Part shown: positions 5,750-12,818 of the stretch, piece after piece | How positions within the stretch are numbered: the stretch's first letter is position 1 | How the letters are laid out: the number at the start of each line of letters is the position of its first letter | NCBI GenBank assembly: GCA_031283025.1 | Contig: JAITCP010000155.1 | Coordinates: forward strand, 1-17,777 | DNA from: Spirochaetaceae bacterium | Lineage (GTDB): Bacteria > Spirochaetota > Spirochaetia > Treponematales > Breznakiellaceae | Reading direction: 5' to 3' | DNA: 17,777 nucleotides | Position numbers and translations under genes: made by a program | Notes under the pieces: model-generated | Database searches by the model: none | The model's input: the letters and a program-made list of their open reading frames with translations, nothing else | Told to the model about the DNA's origin: nothing

Positions 5750-6766
5750 TTATTTCTTGGGAGATTCTGTAAAATTAAACTCCTGAGCTTGCTTCTGCAG
5801 TTCAAGATAACGGAGAATCTGTTTTTCACCAAAGCGGCTCATTTCCCACTTCATCTTGGCTTCTTCACGGGTTTGGATAATATGCCACATGCCTTCATCG
5901 TTAATATCCCGCTCAGTATCTTCAATAGCCTTGTCATAGATGACCTTTACATCCCGGAAATAGGTGATAAAATCGCCGCCGGCCTTGTCTGCATCCCGCT
6001 GGATAAGGAAACCGCCGAATTTTACAAATGGCGTGGACACAGGATACAGGGGATAGAGCCGGAGATCCCGGTTTACCACATTCTCTATCCATGCGGGGTT
6101 ATCCCAATACAGTTCTTTCCATCCGGTAAAGTTCAGGTAACCCATAAACATGGTCCTTTCATTACCTGCATTATCAATAAGGATTATTGAAAGACTGTGG
6201 GGAAACTGAAGGCCGTATACATTTACAGCCAGTCTTTTGATGCCGCCAACATTTTTAACAACCCCGTACCCGTTCTCAAAACGGGAAGGATCATTCATCC
6301 TTCCGGCTGCGGGTTCTGTAATTTGACCATTGTCACTAACCTCGCCATATTCAAAAGCGGGAATTTCAAAGGGCGGCTTGATAAACGCGTGGGAATTCCA
6401 CTGTTCGGTGGGAAAATTGATCCTTACCCCCATTAATTCCCCGTACTGGGTGGACTCGGTTTTCTTCACAAAGCTTAAACCACTGCGGACAACGTTCCTA
6501 GCAGAAGAATTAAGAGTAACCGTCCAGTTTTCATGGGCCAGAGAGGTCTTTAACATTCCCCCCTCGTTCTGGGCATCATACCTTACTCCCACTCTATCGC
6601 TGAAATTCATTACCGTTTCTTTGTTTTGGGGGAGCTGATCCCTCCCATTTACCGGCTCAGGAGTAAAATTTGCTACAAGTTTGGTGAAGTCAATAAGAAC
6701 TGATTCTTCAGCAAACAACCCTACCGTCATCAACATAACGACTAAAAGAATGAATATTCGTTTCAT
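5750..6766 (-). CDS. flaA: Flagellar filament outer layer (sheath) protein FlaA
   Basis: 338 residues with a signal peptide (MKRIFILLVVMLMTVGLFAE), consistent with export to the periplasm where spirochaete flagella lie. The body has the FlaA features I know from treponemes: VRINFPTEQWNSHAFIKPPF, YGVVKNVGGIKRLAVNVYGL, NERTMFMGYLNFTGWKELYW, then YPLYPVSTPFVKFGGFLI and FITYFRDVKVIYDKA. FlaA coats the FlaB filament core and tunes its stiffness and shape. The ATG at 6766 has AAGGAG six bases upstream. The gene has its own consensus promoter and a strong terminator, so it is expressed separately from the cell-wall and glycan genes upstream. From memory, an amidase and a GerMN-type gene also precede flaA in Treponema pallidum, which supports conserved gene order. 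Confidence 0.93.
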   Translation of the reverse strand: MKRIFILLVVMLMTVGLFAEESVLIDFTKLVANFTPEPVNGRDQLPQNKETVMNFSDRVGVRYDAQNEGGMLKTSLAHENWTVTLNSSARNVVRSGLSFVKKTESTQYGELMGVRINFPTEQWNSHAFIKPPFEIPAFEYGEVSDNGQITEPAAGRMNDPSRFENGYGVVKNVGGIKRLAVNVYGLQFPHSLSIILIDNAGNERTMFMGYLNFTGWKELYWDNPAWIENVVNRDLRLYPLYPVSTPFVKFGGFLIQRDADKAGGDFITYFRDVKVIYDKAIEDTERDINDEGMWHIIQTREEAKMKWEMSRFGEKQILRYLELQKQAQEFNFTESPKK

Positions 6767-6807
6767 TCACTGCTCCTTTACATATCTGGTTTATAAAGAT
6801 AAAAATA

Positions 6808-6836
6808 ATTATATCTAAAACAATTATTTTTGTCAA
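6808..6836 (-). promoter_or_regulatory. Consensus sigma70 promoter of flaA
   Basis: On the minus strand, perfect TTGACA (6831-6836) and perfect TATAAT (6808-6813) are separated by the ideal 17 bases. The predicted start near 6801 leaves a leader of about 35 bases that is AT-rich and ends in AAGGAG. Confidence 0.88.
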
Positions 6837-6856
6837 TACCTTTTTTGCATATTCCG

Positions 6857-7330
6857 TTAATCTGTACCAAAAATTCTTGAAAATTCTTCAAAAAACACCT
6901 CATTTCCGTTAATAAACAGCTTCACAGCCGAAACATAGCCAAAATTCCGCCTGATCCCCCGGTTTATGGCTAAAAAATTGGTAATAGCCGGCTGCCCTCC
7001 CGGAACCGGCAGGGCGGCCTCCCCGGAAAAATCGGCATATACCGTACTGCCCCGGTACATAAGCGACCGGAGCTTGGCCCCTTTGACTATTAGCGGGGCA
7101 AGGTCCATCGAAACAGGGCCTAAAACCAGTTCTTCCATATAAGCCTTTATATCGGCTTCCCGTTCAGCGGCCTTGTGAAACATACGGTCTTCTACAGCCG
7201 GTTTCCCTCCGTCATAGGCGTAAAATTCAAAGGTACGCCGGACAAGGCCGGAGCGGTCTAAATCAATAAGGGCAAAAACCAATAAAATCACCAGATACGC
7301 CAGACGGCGGATCTGCTTAAATAAACCCAC
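6857..7330 (-). CDS. Membrane-anchored GerMN-domain protein
   Basis: 157 residues. An N-terminal hydrophobic segment (about residues 9-23, LAYLVILLVFALIDL) anchors it, with the rest outside the cytoplasm. Residues about 35-150 match the GerMN fold (FEFYAYDG, then IKAYMEELVLGPVSMDLAPL, then GSTVYADFSGEA and INRGIRRNFGYVSAVKLFIN). This domain is found in spore-germination GerM and in envelope proteins and is often encoded beside peptidoglycan amidases. The GTG at 7330 is preferred: AAGGGG lies seven bases upstream, and the nearby ATG is out of frame. It starts 11 bases after the amidase stop, so the two are co-transcribed and probably act together on peptidoglycan. Confidence 0.82.
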   Translation of the reverse strand: MGLFKQIRRLAYLVILLVFALIDLDRSGLVRRTFEFYAYDGGKPAVEDRMFHKAAEREADIKAYMEELVLGPVSMDLAPLIVKGAKLRSLMYRGSTVYADFSGEAALPVPGGQPAITNFLAINRGIRRNFGYVSAVKLFINGNEVFFEEFSRIFGTD

Positions 7331-7341
7331 GGATCATCCCC

Positions 7342-8442
7342 TTAGGGGGCGCTGTACCCCCCTGACTTTTCAAATTCGGCCACAAAATCGGCAATTCCTT
7401 TATACAACGCTTCAGCATAAAGTTTCAAGGAGGCCTCATCGGCCATAAGCCGGGCATCATCATAATTGGTTACAAAACCCAGCTCTACCAGCACGGCGGG
7501 CATCCGGGCATTCCGTACCACATACCAGTTTTCCGCCTTAAGGCCGCGGGAGGGAATCCGGCTGCCCAGTGTCTCCTTAAACCGGTCTATGATAAACCGC
7601 CCTATCAGGGTGCTTTCGGAGATAAATTCAGCCTGGAGCATATCGTTAAGGATGGGAATAACCTCAGCGGAATCGGCATACTTTTCCCGGTCGATCAGTT
7701 CCCGCTGGGTTTCCGGGGGTAAGTACCAGACTTCATAGCCGCGGGCATTCTTGTTAAGGGACGCATTGGCATGGATTGAAATATAGATGATCGCCTCGTT
7801 GTCTTTAAGGGGTACCGTATTGGCAATATTGACACGGTCTTCCAGGCTTGGGTAAGTGTCATCCGTCCGGGTTAAGAGGACCCGCTTCCCCGGATAGGCT
7901 GCGGTAAGGAGGGCGGCAAGTTTTTTAGCCGTTGAGAGGGCGATGTCTTTTTCTACCGATTTTAGGGTTTCCTTGCCGTTTGTAGGGGTTCCTACCGCTC
8001 CGGGGTCTTTCCCCCCATGGCCGGGGTCAAGGATGATTGCAGCAATGCGGAGGCGGTTTAGATCGCCCGGCTGGGCGGGAGGCGGCTGGATGGAAGGCGG
8101 CTGGGCGGGAGAAGACGGCGGAAGCGGGGAAAAAACCGCCTTTACCCTGCTTACAAACGCTTCGGGAAAGCGGAGAGCGCCCTTTTCGACATAAGGAAGC
8201 GGCAATGCAAGAACTTCCCTGCCGTCAAAGAGGGCCATACCCTGTTCGCCGGGATTCCCGGTTTGGAAAGAAAGCCGGTGATCCCCCCGGACAAAGGTTC
8301 CCGATGAAAAAAACGGCTCCCAGTTAAGGATCGCTCCCAATTCCTTTAAGGTTTCATCAAGGGAATAGGATTTTACCCCTGTTTGAGCCTGTATCTGCGG
8401 CGGGATGAGGATTAAAACCAGAAAGATAAACCGCAGTCTCAC
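7342..8442 (-). CDS. N-acetylmuramoyl-L-alanine amidase (Amidase_3)
   Basis: 366 residues. The GTG at 8442 overlaps the stop of the ATP-grasp gene as GTGA and has GAGG eight bases upstream. An in-frame ATG at 8469 would add nine charged residues in front of the signal peptide and is less likely. The signal peptide is (M)RLRFIFLVLILIPPQIQAQ. The C-terminal catalytic domain (about residues 140-355) has the zinc-binding set IILDPGHGGKDPGAVG (His), the conserved Glu in VEKDIALS, YISIHANAS (His) and the catalytic Glu in VLVELGFVTN. A Pro-rich linker (SPLPPSSPAQPPSIQPPPAQ) separates it from a smaller N-terminal domain. It cleaves the lactyl-amide bond between MurNAc and the stem peptide in the periplasm. 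Co-transcription with glycan genes and proximity to flaA may tie it to envelope remodelling around flagella. Confidence 0.93.
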   Translation of the reverse strand: MRLRFIFLVLILIPPQIQAQTGVKSYSLDETLKELGAILNWEPFFSSGTFVRGDHRLSFQTGNPGEQGMALFDGREVLALPLPYVEKGALRFPEAFVSRVKAVFSPLPPSSPAQPPSIQPPPAQPGDLNRLRIAAIILDPGHGGKDPGAVGTPTNGKETLKSVEKDIALSTAKKLAALLTAAYPGKRVLLTRTDDTYPSLEDRVNIANTVPLKDNEAIIYISIHANASLNKNARGYEVWYLPPETQRELIDREKYADSAEVIPILNDMLQAEFISESTLIGRFIIDRFKETLGSRIPSRGLKAENWYVVRNARMPAVLVELGFVTNYDDARLMADEASLKLYAEALYKGIADFVAEFEKSGGYSAP

Positions 8443-10055
8443 GGCAGCTTCCTCTCCTTTCCCGGACATTGTTTTCCATTGATCAGGTAATCGATGTAAT
8501 AAACAGCCCCCTGATACCCCCCACGGATCAAGGCGATCCAGAACTCCCGCCCCAAATCCGCATCTTTGCCGCCCAAATTGGCATCAGGCTGCAGGGATAA
8601 TCCGGTTAATTGCCGGATCGCCTCAAAAGTTTCCTGGGGGCTGCGGCCCATGTAATCGGTTAACCCCGACTCCATAAAGGCAGAGAAAAAATTACCGTCC
8701 AAAATGGTGTCAGGCACCGTTTGCGGAATAGTGTCAAGCATTTTCAGCAAGGCTGCGTCCAGGGTAAAGGCCGGGGGCGGGAAAACCCCTGCCGTTAAGG
8801 GGCCGGCCAGAAAAGCGCCGGTTTCCGCGTTGGGGCAGTCCAGGCGGATGAGGATTGTCCTGGCGGCATTTTCCGCCGCCTGTACCGCCGTTTTCCTGTC
8901 CGGGGCGGCGGAAATAACATTTCCGGCCTTGGAAACGTTGTTTTCCGGGAAAGAAACGCGGCGGCCCGGTTCTGCCCGGAAGAAAAGGTCTTTAACATAG
9001 GGAATGTTTTTGGCTTTTTCAATTCCTTCTATAGAATTAACAATACCGGGAATGGAAATAAAAGCCCGCTCGGCGCTGGTCCAGTCCCGTACCGGGGCAA
9101 GCCCTTCCGGCTCACGCCCCAGGGCGGCGCAGATTGCCCCGCCTGCGGGGTTTACCCCGGAAGCGTAGGGGTAGGTCCAGCCGGACATATACCCGCCGGA
9201 AAGGCGGGCCGCTATCTCCCCTATCATGGGGCCCCGGCTGGTAAGTTTGATGTCCCCCTTGGCTGCGCCGTTGTCAATGCCCAGGGCCCGTATGCCCTGA
9301 ATAAATACGCCGGTAAGGGCTTCCCTGTCTTTTTGGGAAACGGCTGCGGGCATGGTGTGCCCCATCTCTATAAAATACGGCGGGAAAAAGATATGCCGGT
9401 CCGCCAGGCCGCAGATCGTAACTTCCCCCCGGTAAACCACCGCGTCTACCGAAAATTCCGGCCCTTCCATGTACTCTTCCACAATGGCCCGCCCGGAGCG
9501 GGAAAACTGCAAGGCGCTTTCTACCGCTTCCCGCAGTTCCGGGAACGAGTCCGCCCGGCGGCAGCCCCGCCCGCCCATATTGTCTACGGGCTTAACCACG
9601 GCGGGAAAGGGGAACGGCACGCTTTCGGCGGAAGGGGGCGGGGCGCGAAAAACAGCAAATGCCGGGGAAGGAAGGCCCGCATCCCGGAAACGGCTCCGCA
9701 TCCGTTCTTTATCGGAAGCGTCCAGCGCCGTATCGTAGGGTATTCCCGGAAGGCCGAGTTTTTCCGCCGCCCAGGCGACAGATGCGGAAAAATCGGTGCC
9801 CGCGGTCATCACCCCGTGAAGGCCGGCCTCCTCCGATTGAAGGCATCGGGCGAACGCTTCTATTTTAACAATATCTTTCAAATCGACCGGCTCAAAGCGA
9901 TCCGCCTCCGCCGCCAGGGGGGCATTGGGATCGCCGTCTATCACTATGGTTTCAAGTCCCATTTCCCTGGCGCGGCGGATGGCCGGCCCCTGCATAATTC
10001 CCGCCCCAAGAATGAGGAGCCGTTTTTTTTGCCCGCCGCTTTTTTGTTCAGGCAT
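8439..10055 (-). CDS. ATP-grasp ligase
   Basis: 538 residues from the ATG at 10055, which overlaps the upstream stop by eight bases; an earlier in-frame ATG at 10109 would add 18 residues inside the preceding gene. The N-terminus is a Rossmann-like pre-ATP-grasp domain (RLLILGAGIMQGPAIRRARE, then TIVIDGDPNAP). The ATP-grasp core spans about 110-310: FPAVVKPVDNMGGRGC (ATP lysine and glycine loop), VEEYMEGPEFSVDA, and the metal-binding end GEIAARLSGGYMSG. A C-terminal extension of about 200 residues has no family I can name. Enzymes of this fold join a carboxylate (as acyl-phosphate) to an amine or thiol. In this setting it might attach an amino acid to a sugar or to another residue; the substrates are not visible from sequence. 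It is similar to carbamoyl-phosphate-synthase-like proteins in surface-polysaccharide loci. Confidence 0.82.
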   Translation of the reverse strand: MPEQKSGGQKKRLLILGAGIMQGPAIRRAREMGLETIVIDGDPNAPLAAEADRFEPVDLKDIVKIEAFARCLQSEEAGLHGVMTAGTDFSASVAWAAEKLGLPGIPYDTALDASDKERMRSRFRDAGLPSPAFAVFRAPPPSAESVPFPFPAVVKPVDNMGGRGCRRADSFPELREAVESALQFSRSGRAIVEEYMEGPEFSVDAVVYRGEVTICGLADRHIFFPPYFIEMGHTMPAAVSQKDREALTGVFIQGIRALGIDNGAAKGDIKLTSRGPMIGEIAARLSGGYMSGWTYPYASGVNPAGGAICAALGREPEGLAPVRDWTSAERAFISIPGIVNSIEGIEKAKNIPYVKDLFFRAEPGRRVSFPENNVSKAGNVISAAPDRKTAVQAAENAARTILIRLDCPNAETGAFLAGPLTAGVFPPPAFTLDAALLKMLDTIPQTVPDTILDGNFFSAFMESGLTDYMGRSPQETFEAIRQLTGLSLQPDANLGGKDADLGREFWIALIRGGYQGAVYYIDYLINGKQCPGKERKLP

Positions 10056-12087
10056 GGTTTGCCCCCGCCGTTTTGACAGCGTAAACTTCAAAAGTGTCTC
10101 CCAGGGCAAAAACCCGGCTTAGGGCCAGGGTTACAAACCATAAAAGGCCGGACGGGCGGACTGCGGACAAATTCGGGAAGCGTTCCGGATGATGCCCGGT
10201 GATTACCGTTTTTTTAAGGGTAAATCCGTAGCGCTTGAGGATGGCGGCGGAACGGAAGGGGTTCCATATCGTCCAATGATCGGCGGGGCTGCGTTCCAAA
10301 AAAGCACGGAGGGATTTTCGGCAGGAAATGCCGGCGGCGGAGGGGGTTGAAAAGGCGAGTATCCCCCCTATTTTAAGGAGGCCGTTAATTACGGCCAAAG
10401 CCTTGCCCGGTTCTTCAAAATGCTCGATTACATACCACAGGGTAATTACGTCAAATTGCTCCGGGCCGCCGCCCAGCCGTTCCAATTCCCCGGCAGATTC
10501 GGGAAAAGTCCCCTGAAGGGCGGTGATTCCCAGCGATTCGCGGACATAGGCCGCCGCTTCCGGGGCCGGGTCGAGCCCTGCCGCTTCAAAGCCCCGGTCA
10601 CGGGCGGCGGCAAGGAAGGGCCCGTAGGCGCAGCCTATGTCAAGGACGCGTTTACCCGTATTGCCTTGCTGATATTTCCTTAATCTTTCTTTACCACGGA
10701 GTTTCACGGAGGCAGTAACATTATTCAATGCTTCTCCGCCTGCTCCGTGGTTATGAATTCCCGAATTTTGCAGGGCGCAGATAAGCGTAAGCCGCCGTTC
10801 CGCGGCTTCCTTTAATTGGGGAAAATCTTCCAGATAGGTTTTGCCGTATTGTTTTTTGTATTCCGCAAAAAAATAGTTCCGGTTGTATTCCACCGGAGGG
10901 GGATCAAGCCGGGCCATAAGGAAGGTCCCGCAGGAACAAAGCCGGTAACTTCTGCCGGGAAAACGGCCCGCCGCCGACATTTTCCCGCGTGTTAATGTAT
11001 CGAACCGCCGGGGAACACGGCGTTTAACAGCCCTTTTTCCATCGTGAAACTCTGCCGGAGCGCCGCAGAGGGGGCAGGCACGGTAAACCTTGGGAGCGGC
11101 ATTCAAAAGAAGCTCCGCCATTGTACGCCGTGTTTTTTCTTCCAAACCCCAGCGGTAGGCCGACGCTATGCTTTGTACGGAAATTGTCTTGTAAGCCGGC
11201 GCAATTCCCGCGCGGAAATGCCCTTTTACGGCCCTGATGGAAGGCAGGCCCGCATATCCTGTGAGCCGTTCATGGTAAGGGCTGGGATTAAACAACAGTA
11301 CCGGAATCCGCGCATAGAGGGCTTCAAACGCGCTTAGTCCAAAATGGGTTACAAACAGATCGTAATCGGCCAGCCTTTCCTGAAAATCAAAAGCGGTTTC
11401 CGGCAGAGCCGCGTCAATCACCGTAATCCCCGCCTGTTCCAGCAATACCCTGTCCCTTTTATTATTCTTCCGTAAAGGGCCCAGCACCGCGGTGGTTGCC
11501 GTTTTGATTATTCCTTCCGTGAAATTCCGCATTATCCCGCCTGCCTGCGCAGGCAGGCGGAAAAAAATTTTATTCAAATATTTGACGGCCTTCACGGTAA
11601 GCCCGGCGGGGTCTTCCGCCCCGAAACTGACAAGAACCTTGATCGTGCCGGGGGCTGCCGCCTCACGGTCAATGAAGGGAAAAGCAGGGCGGCGGTTTTG
11701 GGGCAAGGGGAGCAGGGAGGGCGCGCAGAGGTTAGGTTTTCCTTTGCCGGGCCAGGGCAGCAAATCAATAAGGAAATCGCAAATGTCACGGGAGCAGCCT
11801 TCATCAATGCCCAGTACCGGAGCAAGGGCGGACCAGCGTTCAATTTCATTCCGCGGCGTGCGAAAACGGTCCAGCACGATGAGCGACCAGTCTTTGACGG
11901 AAGCGGGATCGCCGGGAAACGCGAGATCGGGGGAAAATGCAGCGGGAAGGGGTGTTGATGTGAACAACCAAGCCTTTCCTCCCCCGCAGCGAAGGGCGCT
12001 GACCAGGGCGGCGGAGCGGAAGAGGTGGCCCCCTCCCCTGCCGCTTTCACAGGCCGGAACTACCAGAAATGTTTTAGTACCGTTCAT
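10048..12087 (-). CDS. Fusion of PseG-like UDP-sugar enzyme, zinc ribbon and SAM methyltransferase
   Basis: 679 residues from the ATG at 12087, which overlaps the upstream stop as ATGA with GGAGG ten bases before it. Residues about 1-325 resemble PseG/GT-B proteins (ESGRGGGHLFRSAALVSAL glycine loop, VLVSFGAEDPAGLT, LFVTHFGLSAFEALYARIPV). Residues about 336-390 form a zinc-ribbon-like CPLCGAPAEF...LCSCGTFL pair. Residues about 478-600 are a class I methyltransferase (VLDIGCAYGPFLAAARDRGF, then FDVITLWYVIEHFEEPGKAL and GGILAFSTPSA). The set suggests hydrolysis or transfer of a nucleotide sugar followed by methylation of the product. Two palindromic repeats are embedded in frame (11537-11560 and 10693-10751). 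They encode low-complexity linkers (RLPAQAGG and HNHGAGGEALNNVTASVKLR), and the second lies just before the methyltransferase. Confidence 0.78.
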   Translation of the reverse strand: MNGTKTFLVVPACESGRGGGHLFRSAALVSALRCGGGKAWLFTSTPLPAAFSPDLAFPGDPASVKDWSLIVLDRFRTPRNEIERWSALAPVLGIDEGCSRDICDFLIDLLPWPGKGKPNLCAPSLLPLPQNRRPAFPFIDREAAAPGTIKVLVSFGAEDPAGLTVKAVKYLNKIFFRLPAQAGGIMRNFTEGIIKTATTAVLGPLRKNNKRDRVLLEQAGITVIDAALPETAFDFQERLADYDLFVTHFGLSAFEALYARIPVLLFNPSPYHERLTGYAGLPSIRAVKGHFRAGIAPAYKTISVQSIASAYRWGLEEKTRRTMAELLLNAAPKVYRACPLCGAPAEFHDGKRAVKRRVPRRFDTLTRGKMSAAGRFPGRSYRLCSCGTFLMARLDPPPVEYNRNYFFAEYKKQYGKTYLEDFPQLKEAAERRLTLICALQNSGIHNHGAGGEALNNVTASVKLRGKERLRKYQQGNTGKRVLDIGCAYGPFLAAARDRGFEAAGLDPAPEAAAYVRESLGITALQGTFPESAGELERLGGGPEQFDVITLWYVIEHFEEPGKALAVINGLLKIGGILAFSTPSAAGISCRKSLRAFLERSPADHWTIWNPFRSAAILKRYGFTLKKTVITGHHPERFPNLSAVRPSGLLWFVTLALSRVFALGDTFEVYAVKTAGANHA
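10693..10751. repeat. Palindromic CCACGGAG-type repeat embedded in frame
   Basis: ACCACGGAG (10693-10701) and CTCCGTGGT (10743-10751) are perfect inverted arms. A second CACGGAG copy lies at 10705-10711 and a partial TCCGCC copy on the other side. CCACGGAG/CACGGAG motifs are a dispersed repeat in many bacterial genomes. Here the element sits inside the fusion gene without breaking the frame. Confidence 0.6.
11537..11560. repeat. Perfect 24-bp palindrome embedded in frame
   Basis: CCGCCTGCCTGC followed by its exact reverse complement forms a perfect 24-bp palindrome, next to seven A residues on the plus strand. It encodes RLPAQAGG inside the PseG-like domain. CCTGCCTGCGCAGGCAGG is a palindromic core I recall as scattered through several unrelated genomes. 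Confidence 0.75.
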
Positions 12088-12818
12088 GGCGATGCAGCCT
12101 CCAGGATTTTTGTTCCCAGGCATCGATCCCCGCCTGCGGTTTTTTCATTTAGGGTCCGGTACAGTTCCTGCGCCCTCCGGTAATCTTCCGGGGTGTCTAC
12201 GGTAAGCCGGAGAGGAGGCTGCTTTACAGCAGGCTGCTTTTCAGCAGATTGCTGTAAATTAGTCTGCTTATCAGCAGACTGCCGCCACTTTAAGGGAGCC
12301 AGGGGCCGGTGGAGGCGGAACAACTCAGGATGGCCGTACAGGTACGGGCAGACGTGCTCCCGTTCTTCCGGCTTTTGCGCCTCCCGTTCCGCCCGGAGCA
12401 GGGCCTCCGCGCTTGCCGCTTCTACCCCCGCCCCCAGGGGAAGCCCCGCATAGCCTGCATAATCGGCGTTGAGGGCGGCGGCTTCTTCCGCCAGTTGCCG
12501 GGCGGCGTCGGCAAAAACAAAGGGATTATCGGCGGTAGCCCGGATCACCCGATCCGGCGAATAACGGGTGATAACGGCGCAATAACGGGCAAGCACGTCT
12601 TCTTTTGATCCGGTGCAGAGTTCAAACCCCGCCCGTTCCGCCAGGGGCCGGAAGGAAGGCTCGCAGTCTTCAGGGCAGGCAAGGACATGAAGATCGCAGG
12701 GTACAAAGGAAAGGGCTTCCATGACCCGGAAAATCAACGGCTCTCCGTCAAGGGGAAGGAGGCTTTTCCCCGGCAGGCGCGTGGAATCCAGGCGGCCCTG
12801 AAGGACAAGGGCGGTCAT
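12084..12818 (-). CDS. SpsF-like cytidylyltransferase/glycosyltransferase-family protein
   Basis: 244 residues from the ATG at 12818, which overlaps the upstream stop as ATGA with GGAG seven bases before it. An earlier in-frame start at 13121 would add about 100 low-complexity residues read from the antisense-like repeat region and is rejected. The N-terminus TALVLQGRLDSTRLPGKSLL is the nucleotide-binding loop of the SpsF/NeuA class (GRLDSTRLPGK). IRATADNPFVF supplies the metal-binding acidic patch. The family makes CMP-activated or similar sugars for surface polysaccharides. A Gln/Lys-rich linker (about residues 182-207, QSADKQTNLQQSAEKQ) is encoded by palindromic repeats at 12219-12280, and the family C-terminus LRLTVDTPEDYRRAQELY follows intact. 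It probably supplies the donor used by neighbouring transferases. Confidence 0.82.
   Translation of the reverse strand: MTALVLQGRLDSTRLPGKSLLPLDGEPLIFRVMEALSFVPCDLHVLACPEDCEPSFRPLAERAGFELCTGSKEDVLARYCAVITRYSPDRVIRATADNPFVFADAARQLAEEAAALNADYAGYAGLPLGAGVEAASAEALLRAEREAQKPEEREHVCPYLYGHPELFRLHRPLAPLKWRQSADKQTNLQQSAEKQPAVKQPPLRLTVDTPEDYRRAQELYRTLNEKTAGGDRCLGTKILEAASP
12219..12280. repeat. Three CTGCTTNNCAGCAG palindromic repeats in coding sequence
   Basis: CTGCTTTACAGCAG (12219-12232), CTGCTTTTCAGCAG (12234-12247) and CTGCTTATCAGCAG (12264-12277, extendable to 12261-12280) are near-identical hairpins in a row. A degenerate fourth (TTGCTGTAA) lies between the last two. They encode a Gln/Lys-rich linker in the SpsF-like protein. 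Confidence 0.75.

Noticed and set aside
9136..9149. CCCCGC/GCGGGG inverted repeat in the ATP-grasp gene
   Set aside because: It encodes ordinary residues (PAGGA) in a conserved region and is short, so chance in GC-rich coding sequence is enough.
9333..10076. Long plus-strand frame opposite the ATP-grasp gene
   Set aside because: Arg/Pro/His-rich translation with no domain; antisense shadow of a high-GC coding region with clear ATP-grasp motifs.
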